Assembly: GCA_038327915.1 (NCBI GenBank)
Contig: JBBQLO010000020.1
Span: forward strand, 1 to 12,518
Reading direction: 5' to 3'
Length of the DNA: 12,518 bases
DNA from: CAIXDB01 sp038327915
GTDB lineage: Bacteria > Patescibacteriota > Minisyncoccia > Phycocordibacterales > DATDWN01
Each line of letters begins with the position of its first letter. Positions within the stretch are counted from its first letter, which is position 1. Positions 5,924 through 11,609 of the stretch are shown here, in pieces. The translations under genes were made by a program, and so were the position numbers. The notes beneath the pieces were generated by a model. The model saw only the letters and a program-made list of their open reading frames with translations, was not told the DNA's origin and ran no database searches.

Positions 5924-7361
5924 AATCTCCATTGCTCATAAAAACAACGATATCATTTTTTATAACATGTTGAGATAAAATTTTGAGAGCATCATCAGCA
6001 TCTCGAGCCACATGCGATAATTTACCCGATAACTCTAAAATATTCTGAACAACGGAGACGTCCATAAAATCATTCTTGTCATCATTATATTTAAACGGAG
6101 GACTTACAACGATTGATATATCGGCATCCTCCAGTGCTTTTGGATATTCTGTCTCAAATGCCTTTCTTCTGCTTGTAACTGAACGAGGTTCAAATACGCA
6201 TACGATTCGTCGTCCGGGGTAATGGGAGCGAATGCCTTCGAGTGTGACTCGAACAGCGGTTGGATGATGGGCAAAATCTCTAACAACGATAACGCCATTT
6301 TTCTCTCCAATAATTTCTTGTCGCTCGTGAACTCCAGGATATGTTGAAAAAGTAGAAATAATATCTGAAACCTTCACTCCTTCAAGAAAAGCAAGTATAA
6401 AAACTGATGTTGCATTTGCAATATTATATTCTCCAAATAAAGGAATAAAAATATCCGAGTATTTCTGTCCTCTAAAGACGATAGAAAATGATGTTCCGGA
6501 AGAACTGACTGAGGAAATTTCATAAGATACATCTTTAAAAATATTTTTTCCATAGATCACAATTTTTGCAGTACAGTTTGATATATCAATATGTTGCAGT
6601 ACAGAATCATGCAAGACAAGAAAACCATCATTCGAGACATCATCAACTAGAAATTGAAACGCTTGCGTATAATCTTCAAACGTAGGATATAAATCAACAT
6701 GATCATATTCAATTGAAGTAATAATTGCCGAAGATGCATTATACCTGAGAAATTTTGGAGCCTTATCAAAAAAAGCACAGTCATATTCGTCTCCTTCAAA
6801 AATAACATGGGACGATTTTTTTATGCCAATCGAGTAACTTTCACCAGTATTTTGAAATGAACCCCCGATCATATAAGCTGGATTTTTTCCGCTTTTCAGA
6901 AAAACATGTGTTAAAAGAGAACTTGTTGTTGTTTTTCCGTGCGTACCAGCAACAACAAGAGATCTTTTTTCGCGGGCAAGAATTTCTCTGAGTACTTCAG
7001 ACCCAGACATCATAGGAATATGCGCATGACGAGCCGCAACAACTTCCACAGCACTTGACGGCAACATATTTCCCACGACAATAAGGTCAATATTTTCTAT
7101 ATTTTTTGAATCTGGTTTAGAACAAGTGATGTGTCGAGCCTGTAACACGTCACTCATGGGAGGATGGAAAGATTCATCACTAGCCGTCACGCTGTACCCA
7201 AGATCAGCAAGCATGCATGTGACTGAAGCCATTGCCTTGCCGCACGCAGCTGACACATGTATACGAGAATTCTTCTGAAGATTTCCCTGTATTCTCTGTC
7301 TATTTTTTGTATCGGAAAGTAAATTTCTTTTTGCTAAATAATAATATTCATATGGTTTCAT
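5880..7361 (-). CDS. mpl: Mpl-type UDP-MurNAc:tripeptide ligase (Mur ligase)
   Basis: Mur ligase expected to join L-Ala-gamma-D-Glu-meso-DAP to UDP-MurNAc with ATP, a shortcut for recycling cell-wall peptides. The ATP loop is GTHGKTTT (139-146). EGDEYDCAFFDKAPKF (189-204) is the signature that separates Mpl from MurC, which has a DESD-type motif there. SDESFHPPMS (61-70), DFAHHPTAV and VFEPRSVTSRR in the C-terminal half also fit Mpl. At 493 residues it is somewhat long, with about 32 extra residues before the nucleotide-fold strand RIHVSAACG. The ATG at 7361 is supported by a TATACT six bases upstream, and I see no better internal start. MurC activity remains an alternative, because annotation of these two families overlaps in reduced genomes. 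Confidence 0.88.
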   Translation of the reverse strand: MKPYEYYYLAKRNLLSDTKNRQRIQGNLQKNSRIHVSAACGKAMASVTCMLADLGYSVTASDESFHPPMSDVLQARHITCSKPDSKNIENIDLIVVGNMLPSSAVEVVAARHAHIPMMSGSEVLREILAREKRSLVVAGTHGKTTTSSLLTHVFLKSGKNPAYMIGGSFQNTGESYSIGIKKSSHVIFEGDEYDCAFFDKAPKFLRYNASSAIITSIEYDHVDLYPTFEDYTQAFQFLVDDVSNDGFLVLHDSVLQHIDISNCTAKIVIYGKNIFKDVSYEISSVSSSGTSFSIVFRGQKYSDIFIPLFGEYNIANATSVFILAFLEGVKVSDIISTFSTYPGVHERQEIIGEKNGVIVVRDFAHHPTAVRVTLEGIRSHYPGRRIVCVFEPRSVTSRRKAFETEYPKALEDADISIVVSPPFKYNDDKNDFMDVSVVQNILELSGKLSHVARDADDALKILSQHVIKNDIVVFMSNGDFNSIPKKFLESYFF

Positions 7362-7373
7362 ATGGTGAGTATA
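7361..7373 (-). promoter_or_regulatory. -10 box placing the mpl transcript start at the ATG
   Basis: On the minus strand TATACT (7373-7368) is followed by six bases (CACCAT) and then ATG at 7361. The predicted first base is the A of the ATG, so the mRNA would be leaderless. A second TATACT lies at 7387-7382. No Shine-Dalgarno sequence is present. The -35 region is not convincing. Confidence 0.5.
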
Positions 7374-7386
7374 TTAGAGCTAGTAT

Positions 7387-7419
7387 AAAAACAAATGGGT
7401 GGCACAAATACCGCCCATT
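7387..7419 (-). terminator. Terminator after the serine hydrolase gene
   Basis: On the minus strand AATGGG (7419-7414) pairs with CCCATT (7399-7394), extended inward by two G-C pairs across one C-A mismatch, and followed by TGTTTTTA. It lies 13 bases after the stop of the serine hydrolase and just before the mpl promoter, which makes mpl a separate unit. Confidence 0.6.
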
Positions 7420-7432
7420 CTAACAATTCTAT

Positions 7433-8440
7433 CTATGAAAAACAAAGAACTTCTTTCACCACCTTCCAAAAAAACTGAGAAAAGGACGCTCTCGATTCTA
7501 GAGTGTCCCCAGAAAATACACGATTGGTGAGAATGGCCAGCGTTAGACGCGGTTGTTTACAGAAAAAAATTCGACAACCTGTATAGCCGGCAAACATAAG
7601 AGGACTATCTACTGACACACCTGCTAAACTTTCTGGCCACGGTCTGTCAAAACCCAGCGCATAGTCGTGTTGCACTTCTGGAATACCGACTTTTTGAAGC
7701 TGGTTCTGTGAACCAATATCATAAAAACCACTTGTAATGATTTTGTCAATATGATTGTGAAATAAATCCGCTAATGTGCGTGCGGTTGAGAACATTCCCG
7801 CGGCAACAATATCCTCCCCTTGATGAGAGAACGAAAGCGGATCGTGAACCAAACCACGGAGTGACAAATCTACTCTCGCTGGGACAACAAAGCTGGGAGA
7901 AACCGATCCTCGCCGAACTGGGTGAAACATAAGTTTTTCGTGCTCGTAAGCATGAGGCAACAACTGATGACACAGAATTGACTCAATTCCAGTACCAAAA
8001 TAATGTTCAAGCATAAGACCCATGTAGGCACTTGCAAAATTATCGTAACAGAACATTTTGTTCCAATTACCAAAACCATGCAAAAGAAGTGTACGTTTAA
8101 AACGTGAATTTTCTCCACTTCTTAATTGCTTGAAATCAAAGGCGTATTCTTGAACGAGGTACGACATAAAATGCCACAGCTCCCGGCCTCCTATTCCCGG
8201 CAGAGGAAGAAAATAATCAAACCTGTCATCTGGAGACAATGCCTTTTCTGAAAACATCTTCCAGATAAGCAAGTTTACCAAAGCCTTGGTGAGACTCGAT
8301 ATATCAAATAACTTTGCGCCACTTGACACGTATAATCCACCAGAAAAATCACACGTATATGCTCCCCTTACACAGACATCAAAATCTGTGAAAAGTCCTC
8401 GTGATGAAGCGTCCTCAAACAATTTTTGAATGTCTTGCAT
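7433..8440 (-). CDS. Serine hydrolase, beta-lactamase/PBP-like (S12) fold
   Basis: Member of the class C beta-lactamase/DD-peptidase/esterase superfamily. The nucleophile motif is S49-L-T-K52 in FDISSLTKAL. Y132-D-N134 is in the place of YxN, and G285-Y-T-G288 stands for the HTG/KTG box. The segments RGLVHDPLSF (195-204) and AAGMFSTARTLADLF (213-227) are typical of the family. No signal peptide or membrane helix is visible, so a cytoplasmic location is predicted, which is odd for a peptidoglycan DD-peptidase; amidase, esterase or recycling roles are possible. I chose ATG 8440 because GGAAG lies 5 bases upstream; an ATG at 8482 in the same frame would add 14 residues and would start upstream of the predicted transcript start. 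Product length is 335 residues. Substrate unknown. Confidence 0.85.
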   Translation of the reverse strand: MQDIQKLFEDASSRGLFTDFDVCVRGAYTCDFSGGLYVSSGAKLFDISSLTKALVNLLIWKMFSEKALSPDDRFDYFLPLPGIGGRELWHFMSYLVQEYAFDFKQLRSGENSRFKRTLLLHGFGNWNKMFCYDNFASAYMGLMLEHYFGTGIESILCHQLLPHAYEHEKLMFHPVRRGSVSPSFVVPARVDLSLRGLVHDPLSFSHQGEDIVAAGMFSTARTLADLFHNHIDKIITSGFYDIGSQNQLQKVGIPEVQHDYALGFDRPWPESLAGVSVDSPLMFAGYTGCRIFFCKQPRLTLAILTNRVFSGDTLESRASFSQFFWKVVKEVLCFS

Positions 8441-8445
8441 GTTAT

Positions 8446-8490
8446 CTTCCTTTTCTGTCAGAAGTATACTCACCAGAGTCATTTATGCAA
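8446..8490 (-). promoter_or_regulatory. Promoter and ribosome binding site of the serine hydrolase
   Basis: On the minus strand TTGCAT (8490-8485) is followed after 16 bases by TATACT (8468-8463). The predicted start is near 8456, and GGAAG (8450-8446) lies five bases before ATG 8440. Unlike rel and mpl, this gene has a short leader with a Shine-Dalgarno sequence. The site decides between the two in-frame ATGs. Confidence 0.5.
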
Positions 8491-8520
8491 GAAATTTTAT
8501 TATTCGCACAGTTGAAAGAT

Positions 8521-8540
8521 AAAAAATCTCTCAAGGAGAG
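8521..8540 (-). terminator. Terminator downstream of tRNA-Trp
   Basis: On the minus strand CTCTC (8540-8536) pairs with GAGAG (8532-8528) around CTT, followed by A and six T residues (8526-8521). The stem is short, but the U-run is directly attached and the place, 37 bases after the tRNA, is right. Confidence 0.55.
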
Positions 8541-8576
8541 GTTAAAAAAGTGTCAATGAAAAAGACTTTATCTGTG

Positions 8577-8647
8577 CGGGAGATGGAGGAATTGAACCCC
8601 CGATAAGGCGTTTGGAGTGCCTTGTTATACCACTTAACTAATCTCCC
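8577..8647 (-). tRNA. tRNA-Trp, anticodon CCA
   Basis: The acceptor GGGAGAT pairs with ATCTCCC and the discriminator is G (8577), as usual for tryptophan. The D-arm is GTTA/TAAC with GG in the loop. The anticodon loop CTCCAAA gives CCA. The T-arm is GGGGG TTCAATT CCTCC with one G-U pair. The anticodon stem AGGCA/CGCCT ends in an A31-C39 mismatch next to the loop, and the variable loop is only 4 bases. CCA is not encoded. The anticodon reads UGG only, which agrees with UGA serving as a stop in this window (msrA ends in TGA). A36-A37-A38 makes it a second predicted MiaA substrate. Confidence 0.93.
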
Positions 8648-8683
8648 ATCTGCTTTATGGTACAGGTTTTTTATTCTTTACGC

Positions 8684-8705
8684 AAAAATAAAACGCTCGT
8701 GAGCG
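8684..8705 (-). terminator. Terminator of rpmG
   Basis: On the minus strand CGCT (8705-8702) pairs with AGCG (8697-8694) around CACG, and a T-rich tail TTTTATTTTT (8693-8684) follows. It begins two bases after the rpmG stop codon and separates rpmG from tRNA-Trp. Confidence 0.6.
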
Positions 8706-8707
8706 CC

Positions 8708-8863
8708 TTATTTTTTCGCTTCTTTAAAAGTAATTCTCTTTCGCAACTTTGAACTATACTTTTTGAGTTCGATTTTACGCTCAACTTTTTTCTTATTTTT
8801 AGACGTCCAATAGACCTCTTTGGTCTCTTTGTTTCGTAGCGGAATTAAGCGGTCTTGTGACAT
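8708..8863 (-). CDS. rpmG: 50S ribosomal protein L33 (bL33)
   Basis: A 51-residue basic protein of the large ribosomal subunit. It begins MSQDRLIPLRNKETKEVYW, then has TSKNKKKVERKIELKKYSS and ends KRITFKEAKK, matching the bL33 pattern of TxKNK...ERLELKKY...H-x-KE. Length is typical (about 50-55). It has no cysteine, so it is the zinc-free (C-) form. A TATAAC box lies eight bases upstream of the ATG, and a terminator begins right after the stop, so it is transcribed alone. It lies on the same strand as tRNA-Trp; in many bacteria rpmG is also close to tRNA-Trp and secE, but secE is not here. Confidence 0.92.
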   Translation of the reverse strand: MSQDRLIPLRNKETKEVYWTSKNKKKVERKIELKKYSSKLRKRITFKEAKK

Positions 8864-8864
8864 G

Positions 8865-8877
8865 ATGGTGCGTTATA
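8865..8877 (-). promoter_or_regulatory. -10 box close to the rpmG start
   Basis: On the minus strand TATAAC (8877-8872) is followed by eight bases and then the ATG at 8863. The predicted start near 8865 leaves a leader of about two bases, so the mRNA would be nearly leaderless. No Shine-Dalgarno sequence is visible. The remaining spacer up to the SOUL gene (8878-8972) is AT-rich and has a small GTCTT/AAGAC hairpin at 8898-8910 without a U-tract. Confidence 0.35.
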
Positions 8878-8972
8878 TCTACTTTATTTTATCCTACGTC
8901 TTGGAAAGACTCTTGAATACAAACATCATACCAAAAAGCCTAAAAAAAGCAAATCTGAGTTTATCTATATTT

Positions 8973-9605
8973 TTATTTTTCGCTAATACTTATGTCTACG
9001 AATATTTCGTTACGCATCATAAAAGGTGGCGTCCAAGGTGGATTGTAACCAGCACCACGAGGCGCACTCGTGATCATCACACCGTCTCGCTTCAAGTATT
9101 CGAGAAGTTTTGCTTTCATTTTTATCACTTTTTCTGCGCTACTATATCCAGAATATCTCAACACAGCGCTTGTGTGTGCTGGCACTTCTACGATCTCAAT
9201 TCTTTTATCATTTGGCGAAGGTAATGTCGCGAGTGTGTACTCCTCTGGCATAACAAAAGCCACTACTCGAGTATTATCAGCAAGCGTAGTCTCAGAAACT
9301 GGCGCGGTCATTGCGATTGCTTCAGACTTTTGCTCCGTCACTGGTACGGTCATAGCAATAGACTGCTTGCTTGTATTACCACCAAAAATATATCCTGCTA
9401 AAATACGAAATCCCGATGTCATAGCTTTGCGATACTCTCCGGTGACTGCAACCCGAGCCTCAATGTACGGAGCATACTCACGGATTTCATATTTTTCTTT
9501 CTCTGCCAATACTATAAACTTCGGTTCTTTCACCCGAGACGAAAAATACCCGTACGTTATCCAAATAATTAATACGACTGCAAGTATGATTAAAAATGTT
9601 TTCAT
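8973..9605 (-). CDS. Membrane-anchored SOUL-family (heme-binding-like) protein
   Basis: A 210-residue SOUL-domain protein. Residues 1-20 are a hydrophobic membrane anchor (FLIILAVVLIIWITYGYF). The domain then shows KYEIREYAPYIEARV (about 38-52), GFRILAGYIFGGN (about 65-77), two IAMT-PV repeats (about 83-101), and FVMPEEYTLATLPSPND (about 117-133), all hallmarks of the family. Some SOUL proteins bind heme or other tetrapyrroles; whether this one does cannot be told from sequence. The anchor has few basic residues ahead of it, and an outward-facing domain is the likely topology. It begins 18 bases after the stop of the Y-X4-D repeat gene, with a weak GAAG seven bases before its ATG, so the two are probably co-transcribed. 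Confidence 0.9.
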   Translation of the reverse strand: MKTFLIILAVVLIIWITYGYFSSRVKEPKFIVLAEKEKYEIREYAPYIEARVAVTGEYRKAMTSGFRILAGYIFGGNTSKQSIAMTVPVTEQKSEAIAMTAPVSETTLADNTRVVAFVMPEEYTLATLPSPNDKRIEIVEVPAHTSAVLRYSGYSSAEKVIKMKAKLLEYLKRDGVMITSAPRGAGYNPPWTPPFMMRNEIFVDISISEK

Positions 9606-9623
9606 AGTATTACTTCATTAAAG

Positions 9624-10253
9624 TTAATTCTTAACACATGTGCCACCAGTATCAGGACGCGACACGACCAGCTGACACTGAAGCCCTGTCGCGCATACTG
9701 GCGCGTTCTTAATAAAGCCACCGCAGTGATCTCCAAGACCGACGACTTTCGACGTTATGCTTGTCGCAATCCGTAAGACAGAAAAGCCGTTTTGATTATT
9801 ACCCTGAGCTCCATGCGACGCCGTATCCCCTATAAATAAATATAACGGCATGCCATTGTACGTTACTTGTATTCCACCGTCAGCACGATTTAGAGTTCCG
9901 GCTGTGCCAGTTATCCCCGCCTGAAGATTATGTAATGCTGATGCATCCATAATAAGATATGGAGGCCAGTTTTTAGCACACTTTCCGATACAGCCGGAGG
10001 TTCCTGGAGTGTCAGCGTTATAGGTATAAAGTGGCATACCATTGAAAGCGATTACATATGAGCTCGTCGCTGTTACCCCATCAATCCCGAGGAGCAGATT
10101 ACCCGGTACATATTGTGTCCCTGTTGGTGTCGAAGTAACAACCGGAGCAGGCGCACTCGATGTCTGTCTACTAAAGATATGAGTAAGATAATACCCGCCG
10201 ATTAAAAGTAACACTATGGCGACTACTATAAAAAATGTGTTTGATAATTTCAT
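9624..10253 (-). CDS. Secreted Y-X4-D repeat (COG4315/PF03640) protein, anchored
   Basis: A 209-residue protein with an N-terminal membrane anchor (about residues 6-25, TFFIVVAIVLLLIGGYYLTH) and a Ser/Thr/Pro-rich linker (about 30-50). Two copies of the secreted-repeat motif follow: MPLYTYNADTPGTSGCIGKC (about 73-92) and MPLYLFIGDTASHGAQGN (about 134-151), each with the Y-X4-D spacing. CAKNWPP closes the first repeat. The C-terminal part (about 173-207) is a separate four-cysteine module (GDHCGGF...VCATGLQC...GGTC), likely disulfide-bonded outside the cell. The biochemical role of this family is not established. ATG 10253 is supported by TATACT six bases upstream. The SOUL gene follows 18 bases after the stop, which suggests a shared envelope function. 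Confidence 0.88.
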   Translation of the reverse strand: MKLSNTFFIVVAIVLLLIGGYYLTHIFSRQTSSAPAPVVTSTPTGTQYVPGNLLLGIDGVTATSSYVIAFNGMPLYTYNADTPGTSGCIGKCAKNWPPYLIMDASALHNLQAGITGTAGTLNRADGGIQVTYNGMPLYLFIGDTASHGAQGNNQNGFSVLRIATSITSKVVGLGDHCGGFIKNAPVCATGLQCQLVVSRPDTGGTCVKN

Positions 10254-10265
10254 ACCAGCAGTATA
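10253..10265 (-). promoter_or_regulatory. -10 box placing the Y-X4-D gene transcript start at the ATG
   Basis: On the minus strand TATACT (10265-10260) is followed by six bases (GCTGGT) and then ATG at 10253. This is the same leaderless geometry as before rel and mpl. No convincing -35 was found. The GG in GCTGGT is too close to the ATG to act as a ribosome binding site. Confidence 0.5.
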
Positions 10266-10365
10266 TCATATTATGAATTTGCGCATGATTCAAAAAACAT
10301 TTATTTTTCCCAGTATTGCGATGATGACTAGAGGTGTTAAATATTATTATTCTACCATTTCATTA

Positions 10366-10974
10366 TTAAAGAAATTTAATATACTCACCATATCCAAACT
10401 TCTCCATGTCCTCCTTCGGAATAAACTTCAGAGCTGCCGAATTCATACAATATCTTTTGCCACCGCGATCTTGTGGACCGTCATCAAAGACGTGTCCCAA
10501 GTGTGAATCTGCGATACGTGAGCGAATTTCAGTGCGTGCACCAAACACTCCTCCAGTTTCTTTTTCAACAACCACCTGTGCAGAAATTGGTTTTACAAAA
10601 GAAGGCCAGCCGGTACCAGAGTCATATTTATCTTTTGAGAAAAAAAGTGGCTCTCCAGATACAATATCTACATACAATCCTGTCACAGTATTCTTGTCGT
10701 ACTCATTAGAATATGGGCGTTCGGTACCCTCTTCCTGCGTAACTTGGTATTGAAGAGGGGTGAGTGTTTTGCGAAGTTCAGTCAGAGAAGGCTTTATAAA
10801 AGATTCTTTTTTGTATAGTGTTGATGTCACAGGTTTAATTTCCTTATTTACATTATTTTGTGCGAGTTCAATTTTTTTATCCTGAAAAGGCGAACTAGTC
10901 TTCGTAGTATTTATTACACCGACGCTTATCAATACGACAGCGACAACAACAATTAATTTCTTTTTAAATGTCAT
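10366..10974 (-). CDS. msrB: Membrane-anchored methionine-R-sulfoxide reductase
   Basis: Reduces R-methionine sulfoxide in proteins. Residues 1-21 are a Lys-rich start and hydrophobic helix (KKKLIVVVAVVLISVGV), so the enzyme is probably anchored and faces outward. The MsrB domain spans about 64-202: VTGLYVDIVSGEPLFFS (97-113), YDSGTGWPSF (117-126), EIRSRIADSHLGHVFDDGP (149-167) and RYCMNSAALKF (174-184) with catalytic C176. C176 is the only cysteine in the protein. The zinc-binding CxxC pairs are absent, and the resolving cysteine often found in the SGCGWPSF motif is Thr121. Its ATG overlaps the msrA stop (ATGA), so translation is probably coupled. Confidence 0.93.
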   Translation of the reverse strand: MTFKKKLIVVVAVVLISVGVINTTKTSSPFQDKKIELAQNNVNKEIKPVTSTLYKKESFIKPSLTELRKTLTPLQYQVTQEEGTERPYSNEYDKNTVTGLYVDIVSGEPLFFSKDKYDSGTGWPSFVKPISAQVVVEKETGGVFGARTEIRSRIADSHLGHVFDDGPQDRGGKRYCMNSAALKFIPKEDMEKFGYGEYIKFL

Positions 10975-11486
10975 GCTTTTAAATAACTATCAAAATATAT
11001 GGCATGGCAGGTATACCCTCCAGGATTATTCTGTAGATAATCTTGATGATAACCCTCGGCAGGATAAAATTTTGTGAGAGGCTCAAGCTTTGTCACTACG
11101 GGATTTTCCCATCTCTTTGAATTGTTCACAATATCTATAAAATTTAGAGCTTCGGTTCTCTCTTCTTCATTTTCATAAAAGATAGCTGAGCGGTAAGACG
11201 TGCCCCTATCACCACCTTGTTGATTCAAAGTAGTAGGGTTATGGATTTGAAAAAAGAAATCGAGCAGATTCTTGTAGGAAGTTTTTGTACAATCATATTC
11301 AATCTCTACTGATTCCGCGTGACCCTGATGGTTTTCATAAGTTGGATTATCAACACTTCCACCAGTATATCCAACTGTTGTGTTTGTAACTCCTGGTTGT
11401 TTTCTTATTAACTCTTCTAACCCCCAAAAACAACCACCAGCTAGTACTATTTTTTTAATCATATTTATATTATTTTTAATAATCAT
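10971..11486 (-). CDS. msrA: Peptide methionine-S-sulfoxide reductase
   Basis: Reduces S-methionine sulfoxide in proteins. GCFWG (residues 18-22 from ATG 11486) holds the catalytic cysteine C19. VGYTGG, HQGHAESVEIEYD, FFQIHNPTTLNQQGGDRGTSYRS and the closing YHQDYLQNNPGGYTCHA (with a possible resolving cysteine) match the family in order. There is no signal peptide, so it should work in the cytoplasm, unlike its coupled partner MsrB. Two in-frame ATGs compete. ATG 11486 gives 171 residues; ATG 11462 gives 163, and it matches the usual MsrA N-terminus and has AATAAT six bases ahead. I list the longer form but consider the shorter one equally possible. A perfect palindrome lies just upstream. 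Confidence 0.93.
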   Translation of the reverse strand: MIIKNNINMIKKIVLAGGCFWGLEELIRKQPGVTNTTVGYTGGSVDNPTYENHQGHAESVEIEYDCTKTSYKNLLDFFFQIHNPTTLNQQGGDRGTSYRSAIFYENEEERTEALNFIDIVNNSKRWENPVVTKLEPLTKFYPAEGYHQDYLQNNPGGYTCHAIYFDSYLKA

Positions 11487-11492
11487 AATCTA

Positions 11493-11514
11493 CATGTAAA
11501 GTATACTTTACATG
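11493..11514. promoter_or_regulatory. Perfect 22-bp palindrome (probable operator) at msrA
   Basis: CATGTAAAGTA (11493-11503) is followed directly by its exact reverse complement (11504-11514), with no spacer and no mismatch. The centre contains TATACT on both strands, so it coincides with a -10 box for msrA on the minus strand (11505-11500), with predicted RNA start near 11493. A homodimeric repressor or redox-responsive regulator bound here would block the promoter. No regulator gene lies in the window, and I do not recognise the site. Confidence 0.6.
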
Positions 11515-11609
11515 AGTCTTTTAGGCAACATCCCAACCTGACTACCGATACCCCACCCTCTAGCACCTGGTGGCATGTCGGACTAGGCCTTTATGTATGA
11601 TTACAGACA
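11515..11609. other. Spacer between hsdR and msrA, no supported gene
   Basis: This stretch is more GC-rich than the neighbouring spacers. On the minus strand a 22-codon ORF (11576-11508) begins MPPGARGWGIG and ends in LM at a TAA inside the palindrome, 21 bases before the longer msrA start. It has no ribosome binding site at proper distance and is probably spurious, although a leader peptide cannot be excluded. No clear terminator for hsdR is visible. Confidence 0.3.

Noticed and set aside
8441..8482. Upstream ATG of the serine hydrolase
   Set aside because: GGAAG at five bases before ATG 8440 and a -10 box at 8468-8463 put the transcript start inside this extension.
8820..9621. Plus-strand reading frames of 134 and 183 residues
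   Set aside because: They lie antisense to rpmG, the spacer and the SOUL gene, whose protein motifs are clear; no ribosome binding site or family match.
10406..10753. Plus-strand reading frame of 115 residues
   Set aside because: Antisense of the conserved MsrB domain; shadow of a real gene.
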